This document shows, piece by piece, positions 1 to 9,249 of a stretch of DNA of 64,000 nucleotides. The position numbers and the translations under genes are program-made. The notes beneath the pieces are model-generated. The model worked only from the letters and a program-made list of their open reading frames with translations, made no database searches and was not told the DNA's origin. The DNA is from Parabacteroides sp. PH5-46 (GTDB lineage: Bacteria; Bacteroidota; Bacteroidia; Bacteroidales; Tannerellaceae). Position 1 is the first letter of the stretch; each line of letters begins with the position of its first letter. The stretch covers positions 109,441 to 173,440 of the forward strand of contig NZ_JARXXA010000009.1 in assembly GCF_029892785.1 (NCBI RefSeq). The letters run 5' to 3'.

Positions 1-2358
1 GACCAGAAGGCCTCCTCTGAAAGTAAAGTGTACGAGATTGGAGATCCGACACTAAGCTCCACCAGAAGAGTGAGCCTGAGAGGTACGGTTACCGACTTTA
101 AAACCGGAGAACCCGTGGTAGGTGCTGCCTTATACATCAACGAGCCCATGATAGCCACCACCTCTGATGCCTATGGATATTATACCATTCAGTTGCCTGC
201 CGGGCGACACGATCTGAATATTCGCGGATTGGGACTAAAAGATACACGCCGCCAAATCGTTGTCCATTCGGAAGGAAAGCTGGATATAGAACTGGAAGAA
301 GAAATTTACGCCTTGAGAGAAGTAACAATTTCTTCGGAAAAAATAGAGAACGTAAGAAGTACCACCATGGGAGTGGAACGCCTGAAGATACGTGACATTA
401 AAAATATCCCGACAGCCTTTGGAGAGGTAGACATCATACGCGCCGTATTGTCTCTACCGGGTGTAAAAGCCGTAGGTGAGGCTTCCAGCGGGTTCAACGT
501 TCGCGGAGGTTCTACCGACCAGAACCTGATCTTATTCAATGACGGAACAATATACAACCCGACCCACCTGTTTGGCTTCTTCTCAGCCTTCAATCCGGAT
601 CTGGTAAAAGATATGGAGCTATATAAAAGTAGTATCCCTGCCAAATACGGCGGACGCATTTCTTCTGTATTGGACATCACAACACGCGAAGGAAACAAAA
701 AAGAATTCAAAGGATCGGCCAGTATCGGTTTATTAACCAGCCGTCTCACGCTGGAAGGGCCTATCTTCAGCGAAAAAACTTCCTTTATCGTAGGGGGACG
801 TACTACTTATTCGGACTGGATACTGAAACGCCTGCCGGAAAAAAGCGGCTATAAAGACGGAAGCGCCGGCTTTTATGACCTCAATGCTACGATCAACCAC
901 AAATTCAACGAATACAACAACTTGTACGTAAATGGTTATTATAGCCACGACCGCTTCAAATTTGATGCAGAAGAGCGCTATACCTACCGGAATGCGAATG
1001 CTTCCGCCAAATGGCGCCACATCTTCAACCCCAAATTAACCAGCACCATAACCGGCGGGTATGACCATTACGACTATACGACTAAAAACACCGACAACCC
1101 GGTAAACGCCTACTCCCTGGATTTTGGGATCAACCAATATTACGGGAAGGCCGACCTTACCTGGTACATCAATGATAAACATACGCTGGACTTTGGAGCC
1201 AACAGTATGTATTACGAGCTGAACCCCGGCACATATTTACCGACAAGTTCCGAATCCCTGGTAATTGAAGACCGGATGCAAAAGGAAAAAGCTATCGAAT
1301 CGGCTGTCTATGTGGGAGATCGTTGGGACATCACGCCCAGTCTTTCCATCAATGCCGGTATACGCTATTCCATGTTTAACGCATTAGGCCCCAGAACGTA
1401 TAATCAATATTCAAGCAATTATCTACCATCGCTGACTACTATTGTAGACACGGCAACAGCAGGCAAAGGTGTCTTTAAGACCTATCATGGGCCGGAGTTC
1501 AGGCTATCTGCCCGCTATGAATTTAAAGACGGATTCTCCATAAAGGCAGGTTATAACACCATGAGGCAAAACATACATAAGTTATCCAACACCACCATTA
1601 TGTCGCCTACCGATACCTGGAAGCTGAGTGATGTAAATATCAAGCCTCAGACAGGTTCGCAGTTCGCCATTGGCTTCTACAAGAATTTTGCCAATAACAC
1701 AATCGAAGCTTCTATAGAAACGTATTATAAAACGATGGACGACTACCTGGACTACCGGAACGGTGCGGAACTATTGATGAATCATCATATAGAAACCGAT
1801 GTTCTGAACACGGAAGGACGGGCTTACGGAGTTGAATTCATGGTTAAAAAAACACAAGGCAAGTTGAACGGCTGGATAAGCTATACTTATTCACACACAG
1901 AGCTTCGCCAGAATGACTCTAAGATCAGTAATCCGGTAAATAAAGGAGACTGGTATCCGGCAGATTACGATAAACCTCACGATGTTAAATTTGTGGGTAA
2001 TTATAAATTCACACACCGTTTCAGTTTCTCATTGAATTGTGATTACAGTACAGGGCGTCCGATTACCCTCCCGGTTTCCAAGTACAATTACGCAGGAGGA
2101 GAATTTGTCTACTTCTCAGACCGTAACAAATATAGAATACCGGACTTCTTCCGCATGGACGCTTCTTTCAACATTGAGCCGAGCCATCACCTGACCTTGC
2201 TGACGCATAGCACTATCTCGTTCGGCGTGTATAACCTCACCGGAAGAAAGAATGCTTATTCTGTATACTATGTATCCGAGAATGGCATGATGAAGGGGTA
2301 TAAACTGGCTATCTTCGGTGTACCTATTCCTTTTATTTCATATAATATTAAATTCTGA
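1..2358 (+). CDS. TonB-dependent outer membrane receptor, 5' end outside window
   Basis: The reading frame is open to the first base, so the gene starts upstream; a GTG at 28 is not a credible start. The visible part opens with a carboxypeptidase-regulatory-like beta-sandwich (LRGTVTDFKTGEPVVGA, about residues 26-95). A plug domain follows (SLPGVKAVGEASSGFNVRGG, then LILFNDGTIYNPTHLFGFFS), and then a long beta-barrel ending in aromatic FISYNIKF, as is usual for outer membrane barrels. It should import a ligand across the outer membrane using TonB energy; the substrate is unknown. It is followed after 1 bp by a DUF4249 lipoprotein, a frequent partner of this receptor type. No SusD-like gene is adjacent. 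Confidence 0.9.
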   Translation, partial: DQKASSESKVYEIGDPTLSSTRRVSLRGTVTDFKTGEPVVGAALYINEPMIATTSDAYGYYTIQLPAGRHDLNIRGLGLKDTRRQIVVHSEGKLDIELEEEIYALREVTISSEKIENVRSTTMGVERLKIRDIKNIPTAFGEVDIIRAVLSLPGVKAVGEASSGFNVRGGSTDQNLILFNDGTIYNPTHLFGFFSAFNPDLVKDMELYKSSIPAKYGGRISSVLDITTREGNKKEFKGSASIGLLTSRLTLEGPIFSEKTSFIVGGRTTYSDWILKRLPEKSGYKDGSAGFYDLNATINHKFNEYNNLYVNGYYSHDRFKFDAEERYTYRNANASAKWRHIFNPKLTSTITGGYDHYDYTTKNTDNPVNAYSLDFGINQYYGKADLTWYINDKHTLDFGANSMYYELNPGTYLPTSSESLVIEDRMQKEKAIESAVYVGDRWDITPSLSINAGIRYSMFNALGPRTYNQYSSNYLPSLTTIVDTATAGKGVFKTYHGPEFRLSARYEFKDGFSIKAGYNTMRQNIHKLSNTTIMSPTDTWKLSDVNIKPQTGSQFAIGFYKNFANNTIEASIETYYKTMDDYLDYRNGAELLMNHHIETDVLNTEGRAYGVEFMVKKTQGKLNGWISYTYSHTELRQNDSKISNPVNKGDWYPADYDKPHDVKFVGNYKFTHRFSFSLNCDYSTGRPITLPVSKYNYAGGEFVYFSDRNKYRIPDFFRMDASFNIEPSHHLTLLTHSTISFGVYNLTGRKNAYSVYYVSENGMMKGYKLAIFGVPIPFISYNIKF

Positions 2359-2359
2359 T

Positions 2360-3511
2360 ATGAACACAAACTATATATTCCATACCGTACGATGTATTGC
2401 CGTTGCTGCAGCGGCCTCACTTACATTTTCGTTCTCAGGATGTATTACCGAATTTACACCGGAAGGGATAGAAGAGGTTAGCGACCTTTTAATTGTAGAC
2501 GGCGCTATAACAGACAGTGTATCCACCATATTGCTAAGCCACAGCGTAGGATTATCGGAATACCTGACAGGCAACGAAGGTATCGAAAACGCCCAACTAT
2601 ATGTGGAAGCGGAGAACGGCAAACGCTTTGATGGAGTGCATGAAGGAAAAGGTACCTATACGATAGCGACCGGAGCCTTGGACACAAACACCCGGTATCG
2701 CCTCCGCATTTCCTTAAAGGGGAACGAGTATCAGTCGTCATTCCTGGCTCCTCTTATCACCCCGGAGATAGATAGTATCGCTCCTACAAAGAAAGGCCAA
2801 GGAGAGCCAGTCTTTATGTGTGTAAATACGCATGACCCACTCAATCAGTCGCGATACTACCGTTGGTCGTATGAAGAAAACTGGGAAATCAAAGCCGAGT
2901 TGTTTGCAAACGCAGGTTATGTAGAAAATGGTCCTCCCAATTATTTTTCTTTATCAAACTCCAACAACACCTATTATTGCTGGGGAAAAAACAGATCCAG
3001 AATTTTAATACTCGCCACTACAGAGAAGCTATCCGACAACATTGTCTATCAGAAAAGACTGGTGGAAATCCCTAGTGACAACGAGAAGTTGTCTGTTCTA
3101 TACTATATTAAGGTAAAGCAAAACATACTGAGAAAAGAAGCATATGATTATTTCTCTAATTTGCAGAAAAACGTAGAACAGACCGGAAGCATCTTTTCTC
3201 CGGTACCATCCGAAATGAAGGGAAATATAGAATGTATAAACAATCCGGAACTCCCGGTTATTGGATATATCGAGGTTTCTACTACTGTGCAAAAAGATCT
3301 TTTTGTGCCTGAGAACTATGGCTTATACGAGTCTCCTTACCGTTCATGTTCGAATTTGGTGACAGATGATCCTGAATTTGCTCCTCCGGTATATGCGTAT
3401 TATGAATACATGCCCCCGTCGCATGTAACATATGCACCCAGGAGATGTGTGGATTGCACCACAAGAGGAACTAAAAACAAACCGGATTTCTGGCCCAACA
3501 ATCATTATTAA
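2360..3511 (+). CDS. DUF4249-type lipoprotein
   Basis: 383 residues. The start at 2360 is preferred over an upstream in-frame ATG at 2318 because it gives a clean lipoprotein signal (MNTNYIFHTVRC..., hydrophobic stretch, lipobox FSGC) and sits just after the receptor stop. After the lipid-anchored Cys comes a beta-rich region (LLIVDGAITDSVSTILLSHS...) typical of DUF4249 proteins. The C-terminus is rich in Cys, Pro and Tyr (YEYMPPSHVTYAPRRCVDC). The probable role is a surface or periplasmic accessory to the upstream TonB receptor. The family assignment is from recalled sequence style, and the function is unknown. Its stop overlaps the next start by one base. Confidence 0.75.
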   Translation: MNTNYIFHTVRCIAVAAAASLTFSFSGCITEFTPEGIEEVSDLLIVDGAITDSVSTILLSHSVGLSEYLTGNEGIENAQLYVEAENGKRFDGVHEGKGTYTIATGALDTNTRYRLRISLKGNEYQSSFLAPLITPEIDSIAPTKKGQGEPVFMCVNTHDPLNQSRYYRWSYEENWEIKAELFANAGYVENGPPNYFSLSNSNNTYYCWGKNRSRILILATTEKLSDNIVYQKRLVEIPSDNEKLSVLYYIKVKQNILRKEAYDYFSNLQKNVEQTGSIFSPVPSEMKGNIECINNPELPVIGYIEVSTTVQKDLFVPENYGLYESPYRSCSNLVTDDPEFAPPVYAYYEYMPPSHVTYAPRRCVDCTTRGTKNKPDFWPNNHY

Positions 3512-5193
3512 TGCATATGAAAACAAGACATTATATCTATATACTCGCTCTATTGGTTTTATGCCTTCAACGCCTAGCTGCCGGTCATGGTGATTTCAGG
3601 GAACGTGTTTATGTGCAAACAGACAAACAGCATTATCTGGCAGGCGAGTCATTATGGCTAAAACTCTATCTGACGGATGCGACTGGCAAACCTTCTTCCT
3701 TCAGCAAGATAGGATATATAGAACTGCTGGACGAGCATTCTGCCCAAGTGCAAATAAAACTGGATATTACTAACGGAACGGCTCAGGGATGGATGGACTT
3801 ACCCGCCAACCTGCCTACCGGCTATTACCGCCTGACAGCCTATACCCGCTATATGCAGAATGAAGGAGAAGAGGTGTTTTTCCAAAAACTGATAGGAATT
3901 ATCAATACATTCAAAACAGATGAGACAATTCGGACAGATTCAACTTTGCAAGCTACAAGTCCGTCTGTCTTAGACAACAACCTATCTATCACAACCGAAA
4001 GGCAGACGCTCTCTTTACGTTCGCAAAGCGAATTTCGCATACAGGGTTTGCCTGATAATGTACATTCCCTGTCTGTATCCGTAGCCGGAGCTGACATGCT
4101 TCCGACCACAAACGCTATCAATATAAACCAATGGCATAACCAACTGTCCGACAAACCAAGGCTACCCCTTAAAACGGAATTTATCCCCGAATATGAAGGG
4201 CACATAGTGAAAGGCAAACTGATCAACATATCCACCGAAACGTTGGGTACAAACGAATCCGTATCCCCTCTGTTAGGCTTTACAGGTGATCAGGTAAGAC
4301 TCTTTGGCGGACAAATACAGAAAGAGGATGTGCTGTTTTATACAACACATATTCAAGGGATGCACGAGTTGGCGACAGCCACCTACTCTGCTTCAAACAA
4401 TCAGTACCGGGTAGATATAACCTCTCCGTTTGCCGCGCATAGTGAGAAGCAACTCCCTCTGTTAACGCTTAATCCGGCATGGGGAGAGCAACTGATGGAT
4501 CGCAGCATGGGGTTACAAGTATTATACACCTATACAGCCGACTCCTTAAGCAAAACAGACACCACGTATGCTCATTTCCAGTGGAAGCCCGACCGTTCGT
4601 ACCTTCTGGATGAATACACGCGCTTTACAACAATGGAAGAAGTCATTATCGAGTTCATCCCTACCCTGCGCTTCCGGAAGATCAACAACCAGCGTTTACT
4701 ATCCGTCCTGAACGAAGAGCGAAGTGGCTTTACCATCGGAAACTCGCTGGTTTTGGTAGACGGAGTTCCGGTAACCGATCACGAATCCATTTTTCGCTAT
4801 GACCCGTTTTTAGTCCGTAAAATAGATGTTTACAGAGGAAAGTTCGTCTTCGGAGGACAGTTTTACGACGGACTCATCTTCTTTACGACATACAACCTCA
4901 ACTACCCCGGCCTGAAAGTAGGAGAAACAACACAAACATTCGACTATGAAGGCACCCAGGCACATCGTCGTTTCTACGCTCCTTCATACACAGATAGCCA
5001 GGTAAAAAACAACCGTATCCCCGACTATCGCCACACGCTCCTCTGGATGCCTGAAATACCCACTGAAGGAAAGAGCACCATCTCTGTCCCATTCAGCACC
5101 TCAGATATCCCCGGCCAATACCAAATCACAGTAGAAGGAATCACAACAGACGGAGAAATCATCAGAGGCACCTCTTTCTTCCAGGTGGAGTAA
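3511..5193 (+). CDS. Secreted macroglobulin-like protein with TonB-plug-like C-terminal part
   Basis: 560 residues with an N-terminal signal peptide (YIYILALLVLCLQRLAAG). Residues about 30-125 resemble an MG2 macroglobulin domain (RVYVQTDKQHYLAGESLWLKL, then LPTGYYRLTAYTRYM). Residues about 400-475 resemble a plug domain (NSLVLVDGVPVTDHES, then RKIDVYRGKFVFGG). The last 60 residues look like another beta-sandwich. The start may be 3511 or the second Met at 3517; translation is probably coupled to the preceding gene through a TAATG overlap. It is third in the receptor/DUF4249 operon, suggesting a periplasmic or surface helper for that receptor. The exact function is unknown. Confidence 0.65.
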   Translation: MHMKTRHYIYILALLVLCLQRLAAGHGDFRERVYVQTDKQHYLAGESLWLKLYLTDATGKPSSFSKIGYIELLDEHSAQVQIKLDITNGTAQGWMDLPANLPTGYYRLTAYTRYMQNEGEEVFFQKLIGIINTFKTDETIRTDSTLQATSPSVLDNNLSITTERQTLSLRSQSEFRIQGLPDNVHSLSVSVAGADMLPTTNAININQWHNQLSDKPRLPLKTEFIPEYEGHIVKGKLINISTETLGTNESVSPLLGFTGDQVRLFGGQIQKEDVLFYTTHIQGMHELATATYSASNNQYRVDITSPFAAHSEKQLPLLTLNPAWGEQLMDRSMGLQVLYTYTADSLSKTDTTYAHFQWKPDRSYLLDEYTRFTTMEEVIIEFIPTLRFRKINNQRLLSVLNEERSGFTIGNSLVLVDGVPVTDHESIFRYDPFLVRKIDVYRGKFVFGGQFYDGLIFFTTYNLNYPGLKVGETTQTFDYEGTQAHRRFYAPSYTDSQVKNNRIPDYRHTLLWMPEIPTEGKSTISVPFSTSDIPGQYQITVEGITTDGEIIRGTSFFQVE

Positions 5194-5250
5194 TACACAT
5201 TTCTTGTTCTACCTGTATTTATTTTATGTTTTTGTACCGATTTATTAATC

Positions 5251-5294
5251 AGTTCACAAAGGTGGACGAGACAGCTCACCTAGGTGAACCGCTG
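5251..5294. repeat. 22-bp-period palindromic array, locus A (two units)
   Basis: Unit 1 (5251-5272) is arm AGTTCAC, spacer AAAG, arm GTGGACG, spacer AGAC. Unit 2 (5273-5294) is AGCTCAC, CTAG, GTGAACC, GCTG. The two palindrome centres are exactly 22 bp apart, and TCACCTAGGTGA in unit 2 is a perfect palindrome. The architecture matches loci B to E. It lies 129 bp upstream of the -7 box at 5423. Confidence 0.65.
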
Positions 5295-5422
5295 AAAAAT
5301 ATACGTATAAATGAATAAATAGCTATATACCAATCGATATATCTATATCTACGAACCAGGGTTGATCAAGGTTTGCAAAATAGTTTTTATGGGGCGGCGT
5401 ATGAAAAGTCTTTTTTTTTATC

Positions 5423-5441
5423 TAAGTTTGTATATCAAACT
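5423..5441 (+). promoter_or_regulatory. -7 box with overlapping inverted repeat, candidate operator
   Basis: TAAGTTTG (5423-5430) matches the Bacteroidetes -7 consensus TAnnTTTG. It overlaps AGTTTG (5425-5430), N5, CAAACT (5436-5441), a perfect 6-bp inverted repeat that would cover the transcription start. A repressor bound here would block initiation, and the NikR-like gene starting at 5451 is the obvious candidate for autoregulation. No good -33 box is visible. Confidence 0.55.
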
Positions 5442-5450
5442 ATAGGGAAT

Positions 5451-5852
5451 ATGTCATTAAAACGGTTTGGAGTATCATTGGAAAACGAGCTACTGGAGGC
5501 ATTGGATCAGTATGTGAATGATAATGGGTTTGCCAATCGTTCGCAAGCCATCCGCTTTTTGGTAGAGAAAAACGTGGCAGAGCAAAAGTGGCAATGTAAT
5601 CATATCGTTGCCGGTACTATCATTGTGATATATGATCGGCAGAAAAAAGATATTGCTTCCAAAATAACAGATATCCAATATCAGTATACAGACGTTATTC
5701 TTTCTTCTTCACAATATTACATCAACATAAACTTTTGTATGCACATCGTAGCTGTAACAGGAGAAGCCCATCGGCTAACCGAACTTTCCGACCGTCTGAC
5801 AACCATTAAAGGTATCAAGCACGGAAAGCTGGTGATGAGCCGGGCTGATTAA
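5451..5852 (+). CDS. NikR-family ribbon-helix-helix regulator with altered metal site
   Basis: 133 residues from ATG 5451, the same length as E. coli NikR; an upstream in-frame ATG at 5373 lies before the -7 box and is rejected. Residues 1-50 form a ribbon-helix-helix DNA-binding domain (LKRFGVSLENELLEALDQYV, NRSQAIRFLVEKN). The rest is the ACT-like ligand domain (ending KGIKHGKLVMS). An ungapped alignment over the nickel site with recalled E. coli NikR puts Y77, Q88 and Y90 where NikR has H76, H87 and H89; only the Cys (C96) remains. High-affinity nickel binding is therefore unlikely. It sits 23 bp before fucP on the same strand, so it may regulate fucose genes. That role is inference. Confidence 0.8.
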   Translation: MSLKRFGVSLENELLEALDQYVNDNGFANRSQAIRFLVEKNVAEQKWQCNHIVAGTIIVIYDRQKKDIASKITDIQYQYTDVILSSSQYYININFCMHIVAVTGEAHRLTELSDRLTTIKGIKHGKLVMSRAD

Positions 5853-5875
5853 TATATCTATCTAATACTACAAAC

Positions 5876-7159
5876 ATGAAAACAAACACTACCTCTTCTT
5901 CCGGAAAAAAGCCTTTAGTACCCAGGGAATTCCTTTTACCTTTTATCTTAATTACGTCATTATTCTTTGCTTGGGGATTGGCTAATAATATGACAGATAC
6001 CTTATTGGCTGCCTTTAAGAAGATCATGAGCATGACGGACTTCCAGACATCCTGGATACAAATTGCCTTTTATTTTGCTTACTTCTGCCTGGCACTTCCG
6101 GCTGCTATTTTAATTAAAAAAACAACTTATAAGACCGGAGTTGTGGTAGGGCTGATTATGTTTATCACAGGGGCTTTGCTGTTTTACCCTTGCAGCAAGA
6201 CGATGGTTTACAGTCATTTTCTGATATCCCTCTACATTTTAGCCGGTGGCTTATCCGTTTTGGAGACAACAGCCAACCCTTATATTATCCTGATGGGGCC
6301 GGAAGAAACAGCTACCCGACGGCTTAATCTGGCTCAGTCGTTCAATCCGATCGGATCGGTAACCGGTGTTATCCTGAGTAAGTTCTTCATTTTATCCGGA
6401 TTAGCCACTCATACGGCAGCAGAACGGGCGCAGATGAGCGCAGAAGAACTGAACAACATTCAGTCCGGTGAATTAAATGCTGTTATGGGACCGTATGTTG
6501 GAGTTGCCTTTGTACTAATAATCATCCTATTATTAATCGTTTTCACCCGGATGCCCAAAGCTTCGGACGACGACTCTTCCCTGCATCTTGCAGCTACATT
6601 AAAACGTTTATTATCCAACAAAAAATATGTTTCAGGAGTTCTTGCTCAATTCTTCTATGTAGGAGCTCAAATCACCGTTTGGTCGTTCACCATCCGCTAT
6701 GCCATGAGAGAGTTGTCTGTCAATGAAGAAACAGCTTCTAATTTCTACATACTATCGTTGATCGTATTTATTGGCGCCCGCTTTATCTTTACAGCTCTGA
6801 TGAAGTACTTCCGCCCGATCCGCCTATTACTGTTTGCGGCTATTATGGCGGCTGTTTGCTGCGCTTTGGCCATTGGGCTGAGCGGCTATGCCGGAGTGAT
6901 CAGCTTGGTGATGGTTTCCTTCTTTATGTCTTTAATGTTCCCCACTATCTACGGATTAACAATAACAGGTTTGGGGGAAGATACTAAGATTGGAGGTTCC
7001 GGACAGATTATGGCTATTCTGGGAGGAGCTGTTATCACCGCTATACAAGGCGTTGTATCCGATGCTTCCGGCAGCATCAGCACCTCCTACATTGTACCGC
7101 TGGCCTGTTTTCTGCTGGTTGTACTATATAGTATCTATATGGAGAAAAAACACATCTAA
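5876..7159 (+). CDS. fucP: L-fucose:H+ symporter, MFS family
   Basis: 427 residues with 12 predicted membrane helices. The family signatures are visible: FFAWGLANNMTDTLLAAF in helix 1 carries the acidic residue of the FucP type, and LSVLETTANPYIILMGPEE in helix 4 carries the conserved Glu used in proton coupling. It imports L-fucose across the inner membrane. It is immediately upstream of fucI and 23 bp downstream of a NikR-like regulator, probably as one operon. Related sugar MFS proteins of Bacteroidetes transport other hexoses, but the adjacent isomerase supports fucose. Confidence 0.85.
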   Translation: MKTNTTSSSGKKPLVPREFLLPFILITSLFFAWGLANNMTDTLLAAFKKIMSMTDFQTSWIQIAFYFAYFCLALPAAILIKKTTYKTGVVVGLIMFITGALLFYPCSKTMVYSHFLISLYILAGGLSVLETTANPYIILMGPEETATRRLNLAQSFNPIGSVTGVILSKFFILSGLATHTAAERAQMSAEELNNIQSGELNAVMGPYVGVAFVLIIILLLIVFTRMPKASDDDSSLHLAATLKRLLSNKKYVSGVLAQFFYVGAQITVWSFTIRYAMRELSVNEETASNFYILSLIVFIGARFIFTALMKYFRPIRLLLFAAIMAAVCCALAIGLSGYAGVISLVMVSFFMSLMFPTIYGLTITGLGEDTKIGGSGQIMAILGGAVITAIQGVVSDASGSISTSYIVPLACFLLVVLYSIYMEKKHI

Positions 7160-7179
7160 TAATATAAAATAAATCTGCC

Positions 7180-8952
7180 ATGAAACATTCATTTCCCAAA
7201 ATCGGTATTCGTCCGGTCATTGACGGGCGTCGGCGCGGCGTACGCGAATCTTTAGAAGATATGACGATGGGGCTGGCAAAACGCGTTGCCCAGTTGTATA
7301 GCGAAACACTTCGCTACCCCGATGGATCGGCTGTTGAGTGCGTTATAGCCGACACCTGTATAGGTGGTGTAAAAGAAGCAGCCAATTGCGCAGAGAAGTT
7401 TGAAAAAGCAGGCGTAGGTGTCTCGCTTTCTGTAACCCCCTGCTGGTGCTACGGTTCGGAAACAATAGATATGAACCCTCACATACCCAAAGCAATATGG
7501 GGATTCAACGGAACAGAGCGACCCGGAGCTGTTTACCTGGCAGCCGCTTTAGCAGCCCATACACAAAAAGGGCTCCCAGCCTTTGGCATTTATGGACGCG
7601 ACGTACAGGATGTGAGCGACCCATCCATTCCTGAGGATGTAAAGGAGAAACTACTCCGCTTTGCCAAAGCCGGGCTGGCTGTAGCCTTGATGCGTGGCAA
7701 ATCCTATCTGGCCATCGGTACGGTTTCGATGGGCATCGCCGGTTCAATCGTAAATGCCGACCTGCTGCAAGAGTATCTGGGAATGCGTGCCGAATATGTG
7801 GATAGTGCGGAAATCATCCGTCGCGTTCAGCAGAACATCTACAGCCAGGAAGAATACGAAAAAGCCCTGGCTTGGACAAAGAAACACTGCATGCCGAAAG
7901 AAGGAGAAGACTTCAACTCGGAAACCTATAAAAAGTCTCGCGAACAGAAAGATAAAGACTGGGAGTTTGTCGTTAAAATGACTCTCATTATCAAAGACCT
8001 GATGATAGGAAATAGCCAGTTAAAAGAAATGGGCTTTGAAGAAGAATCTATGGGTCATAATGCCATAGCCAGTGGTTTCCAAGGCCAAAGGCAATGGACG
8101 GACTTCATGCCTAACGGAGATTTTTCTGAAGCGATCCTAAACTCCTCTTTCGACTGGAACGGCATACGTGAACCATTTGTTGTAGCAACAGAAAACGACC
8201 ATCTGAATGGCCTGTCGATGCTATTCGGTAAGCTATTGACCAACACTTCACAAATATTTGCAGACGTACGAACCTATTGGAGCCCGGAAGCCATTGAACG
8301 CGTAAGCGGATGGAAACCAGACGGAATGCTTGCCAACGGTGCTATCCACCTGATCAACTCCGGTGCCTGCACATTAGATGGTACCGGCCAGCAAACAAAA
8401 GACGGCCAACCGGTTATCAAGCCATTCTGGGAGATAAAAGAAGAGGAAGTAGACAACATGTTGAATGCAACCACCTGGTATCCCGCTTCACTGGAATACT
8501 TCCGGGGAGGAGGCTATTCTTCTCATTTCCTTACAAAAGCCGGCATGCCTATTACGATGAGCCGCCTGAATATGGTGAAAGGATTAGGCCCCGTACTTCA
8601 GATAGCTGAAGGCTGGACCGCTACATTCCCCGAACATGTATTTGAGGTGATAAACAAGCGTACAGACAAGACATGGCCTTCTACATTCTTTGTGCCGAGA
8701 ACCACCGGAACAGGACGTTTCAAAGATGTATATTCTGTTATGAATTATTGGGGAGCCAATCATGGAGCCATTAGTTACGGGCACATTGGCGCCGACCTGA
8801 TCTCCCTAGCATCTATTCTATCCATTCCGGTTTGCATGCACAATGTAGATGAAGCTGATATTTTCCGCCCATCCGCTTGGAATGCTTTCGGAGCCGACCT
8901 TGAAGGAGCCGACTACAGGGCATGTGCTGCCTATGGTCCGCCATATAAATAA
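7180..8952 (+). CDS. fucI: L-fucose isomerase
   Basis: 590 residues, the normal length. It converts L-fucose to L-fuculose in the cytoplasm using Mn2+. The three metal ligands known from E. coli FucI (E337, D361, H528) correspond to E338 (ATENDHLNG), D362 ([11 protein letters not shown]) and H528 ([13 protein letters not shown]). The C-terminal [22 protein letters not shown] is characteristic. L-fuculokinase and fuculose-1-phosphate aldolase are not in this window, so the rest of the pathway must be encoded elsewhere. Spacing to fucP is 20 bp, consistent with cotranscription. Confidence 0.95.
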   Translation: MKHSFPKIGIRPVIDGRRRGVRESLEDMTMGLAKRVAQLYSETLRYPDGSAVECVIADTCIGGVKEAANCAEKFEKAGVGVSLSVTPCWCYGSETIDMNPHIPKAIWGFNGTERPGAVYLAAALAAHTQKGLPAFGIYGRDVQDVSDPSIPEDVKEKLLRFAKAGLAVALMRGKSYLAIGTVSMGIAGSIVNADLLQEYLGMRAEYVDSAEIIRRVQQNIYSQEEYEKALAWTKKHCMPKEGEDFNSETYKKSREQKDKDWEFVVKMTLIIKDLMIGNSQLKEMGFEEESMGHNAIASGFQGQRQWTDFMPNGDFSEAILNSSFDWNGIREPFVVATENDHLNGLSMLFGKLLTNTSQIFADVRTYWSPEAIERVSGWKPDGMLANGAIHLINSGACTLDGTGQQTKDGQPVIKPFWEIKEEEVDNMLNATTWYPASLEYFRGGGYSSHFLTKAGMPITMSRLNMVKGLGPVLQIAEGWTATFPEHVFEVINKRTDKTWPSTFFVPRTTGTGRFKDVYSVMNYWGANHGAISYGHIGADLISLASILSIPVCMHNVDEADIFRPSAWNAFGADLEGADYRACAAYGPPYK

Positions 8953-9157
8953 GAAAATAAAAAAAAGGCCACCTCAACACAGAGACAGCCTTCCCCTACG
9001 AATTCAAATACATTCGTTATTCAATGATGATTACTCTTAAAAAGGTTAAATGTAGAAATGCCATTATCAATAATATACTTATATAATAGCTAATACCGTG
9101 CCAAAAAATAAAACGTAAAGGAAAATAGACTTAATCAGCTATCTATCAGCTATAAAT

Positions 9158-9190
9158 AAAAAATGCAGAAAAATTATCTCTGCATTTTTT
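9158..9190. terminator. Bidirectional Rho-independent terminator
   Basis: Twelve-bp perfect stem AAAAAATGCAGA (9158-9169) with TCTGCATTTTTT (9179-9190), flanked by A and T tracts. It lies between the convergent fucI and histidine kinase genes and can serve both. Confidence 0.8.
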
Positions 9191-9201
9191 ATTTGTGTTT
9201 T

Positions 9202-9245
9202 AGTGTGGAATCCCACCCCAGTTGGGGAATTTTTCCACAATTCAC
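9202..9245. repeat. Possible degenerate 22-bp-period array, locus F
   Basis: The segments fit the 7-4-7-4 layout of loci A-E: arms AGTGTGG, CCACCCC, GGGGAAT and CCACAAT, with spacers AATC, AGTT, TTTT and TCAC. CCAC recurs 22 bp apart (9213 and 9235). One arm (GGGGAAT) fits poorly, and CCCCAGTTGGGG and an outer TGTGGAA/TTCCACA pair also form ordinary nested hairpins. It ends 5 bp before the histidine kinase stop at 9250, unlike the other arrays, which sit upstream of promoters. Confidence 0.4.
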
Positions 9246-9249
9246 ATCC

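Larger units (their letters stand above)
5194..5450. other. Intergenic region upstream of the NikR-like gene
   Basis: 257 bp without a gene. It holds a two-unit 22-bp palindromic array (5251-5294), a very AT-rich stretch with short palindromes (for example TATACGTATA at 5300-5309 and TTGATCAA at 5372-5379), and a -7 box with an overlapping inverted repeat just before the NikR-like start. No terminator was recognised after the 5193 stop. Confidence 0.6.
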
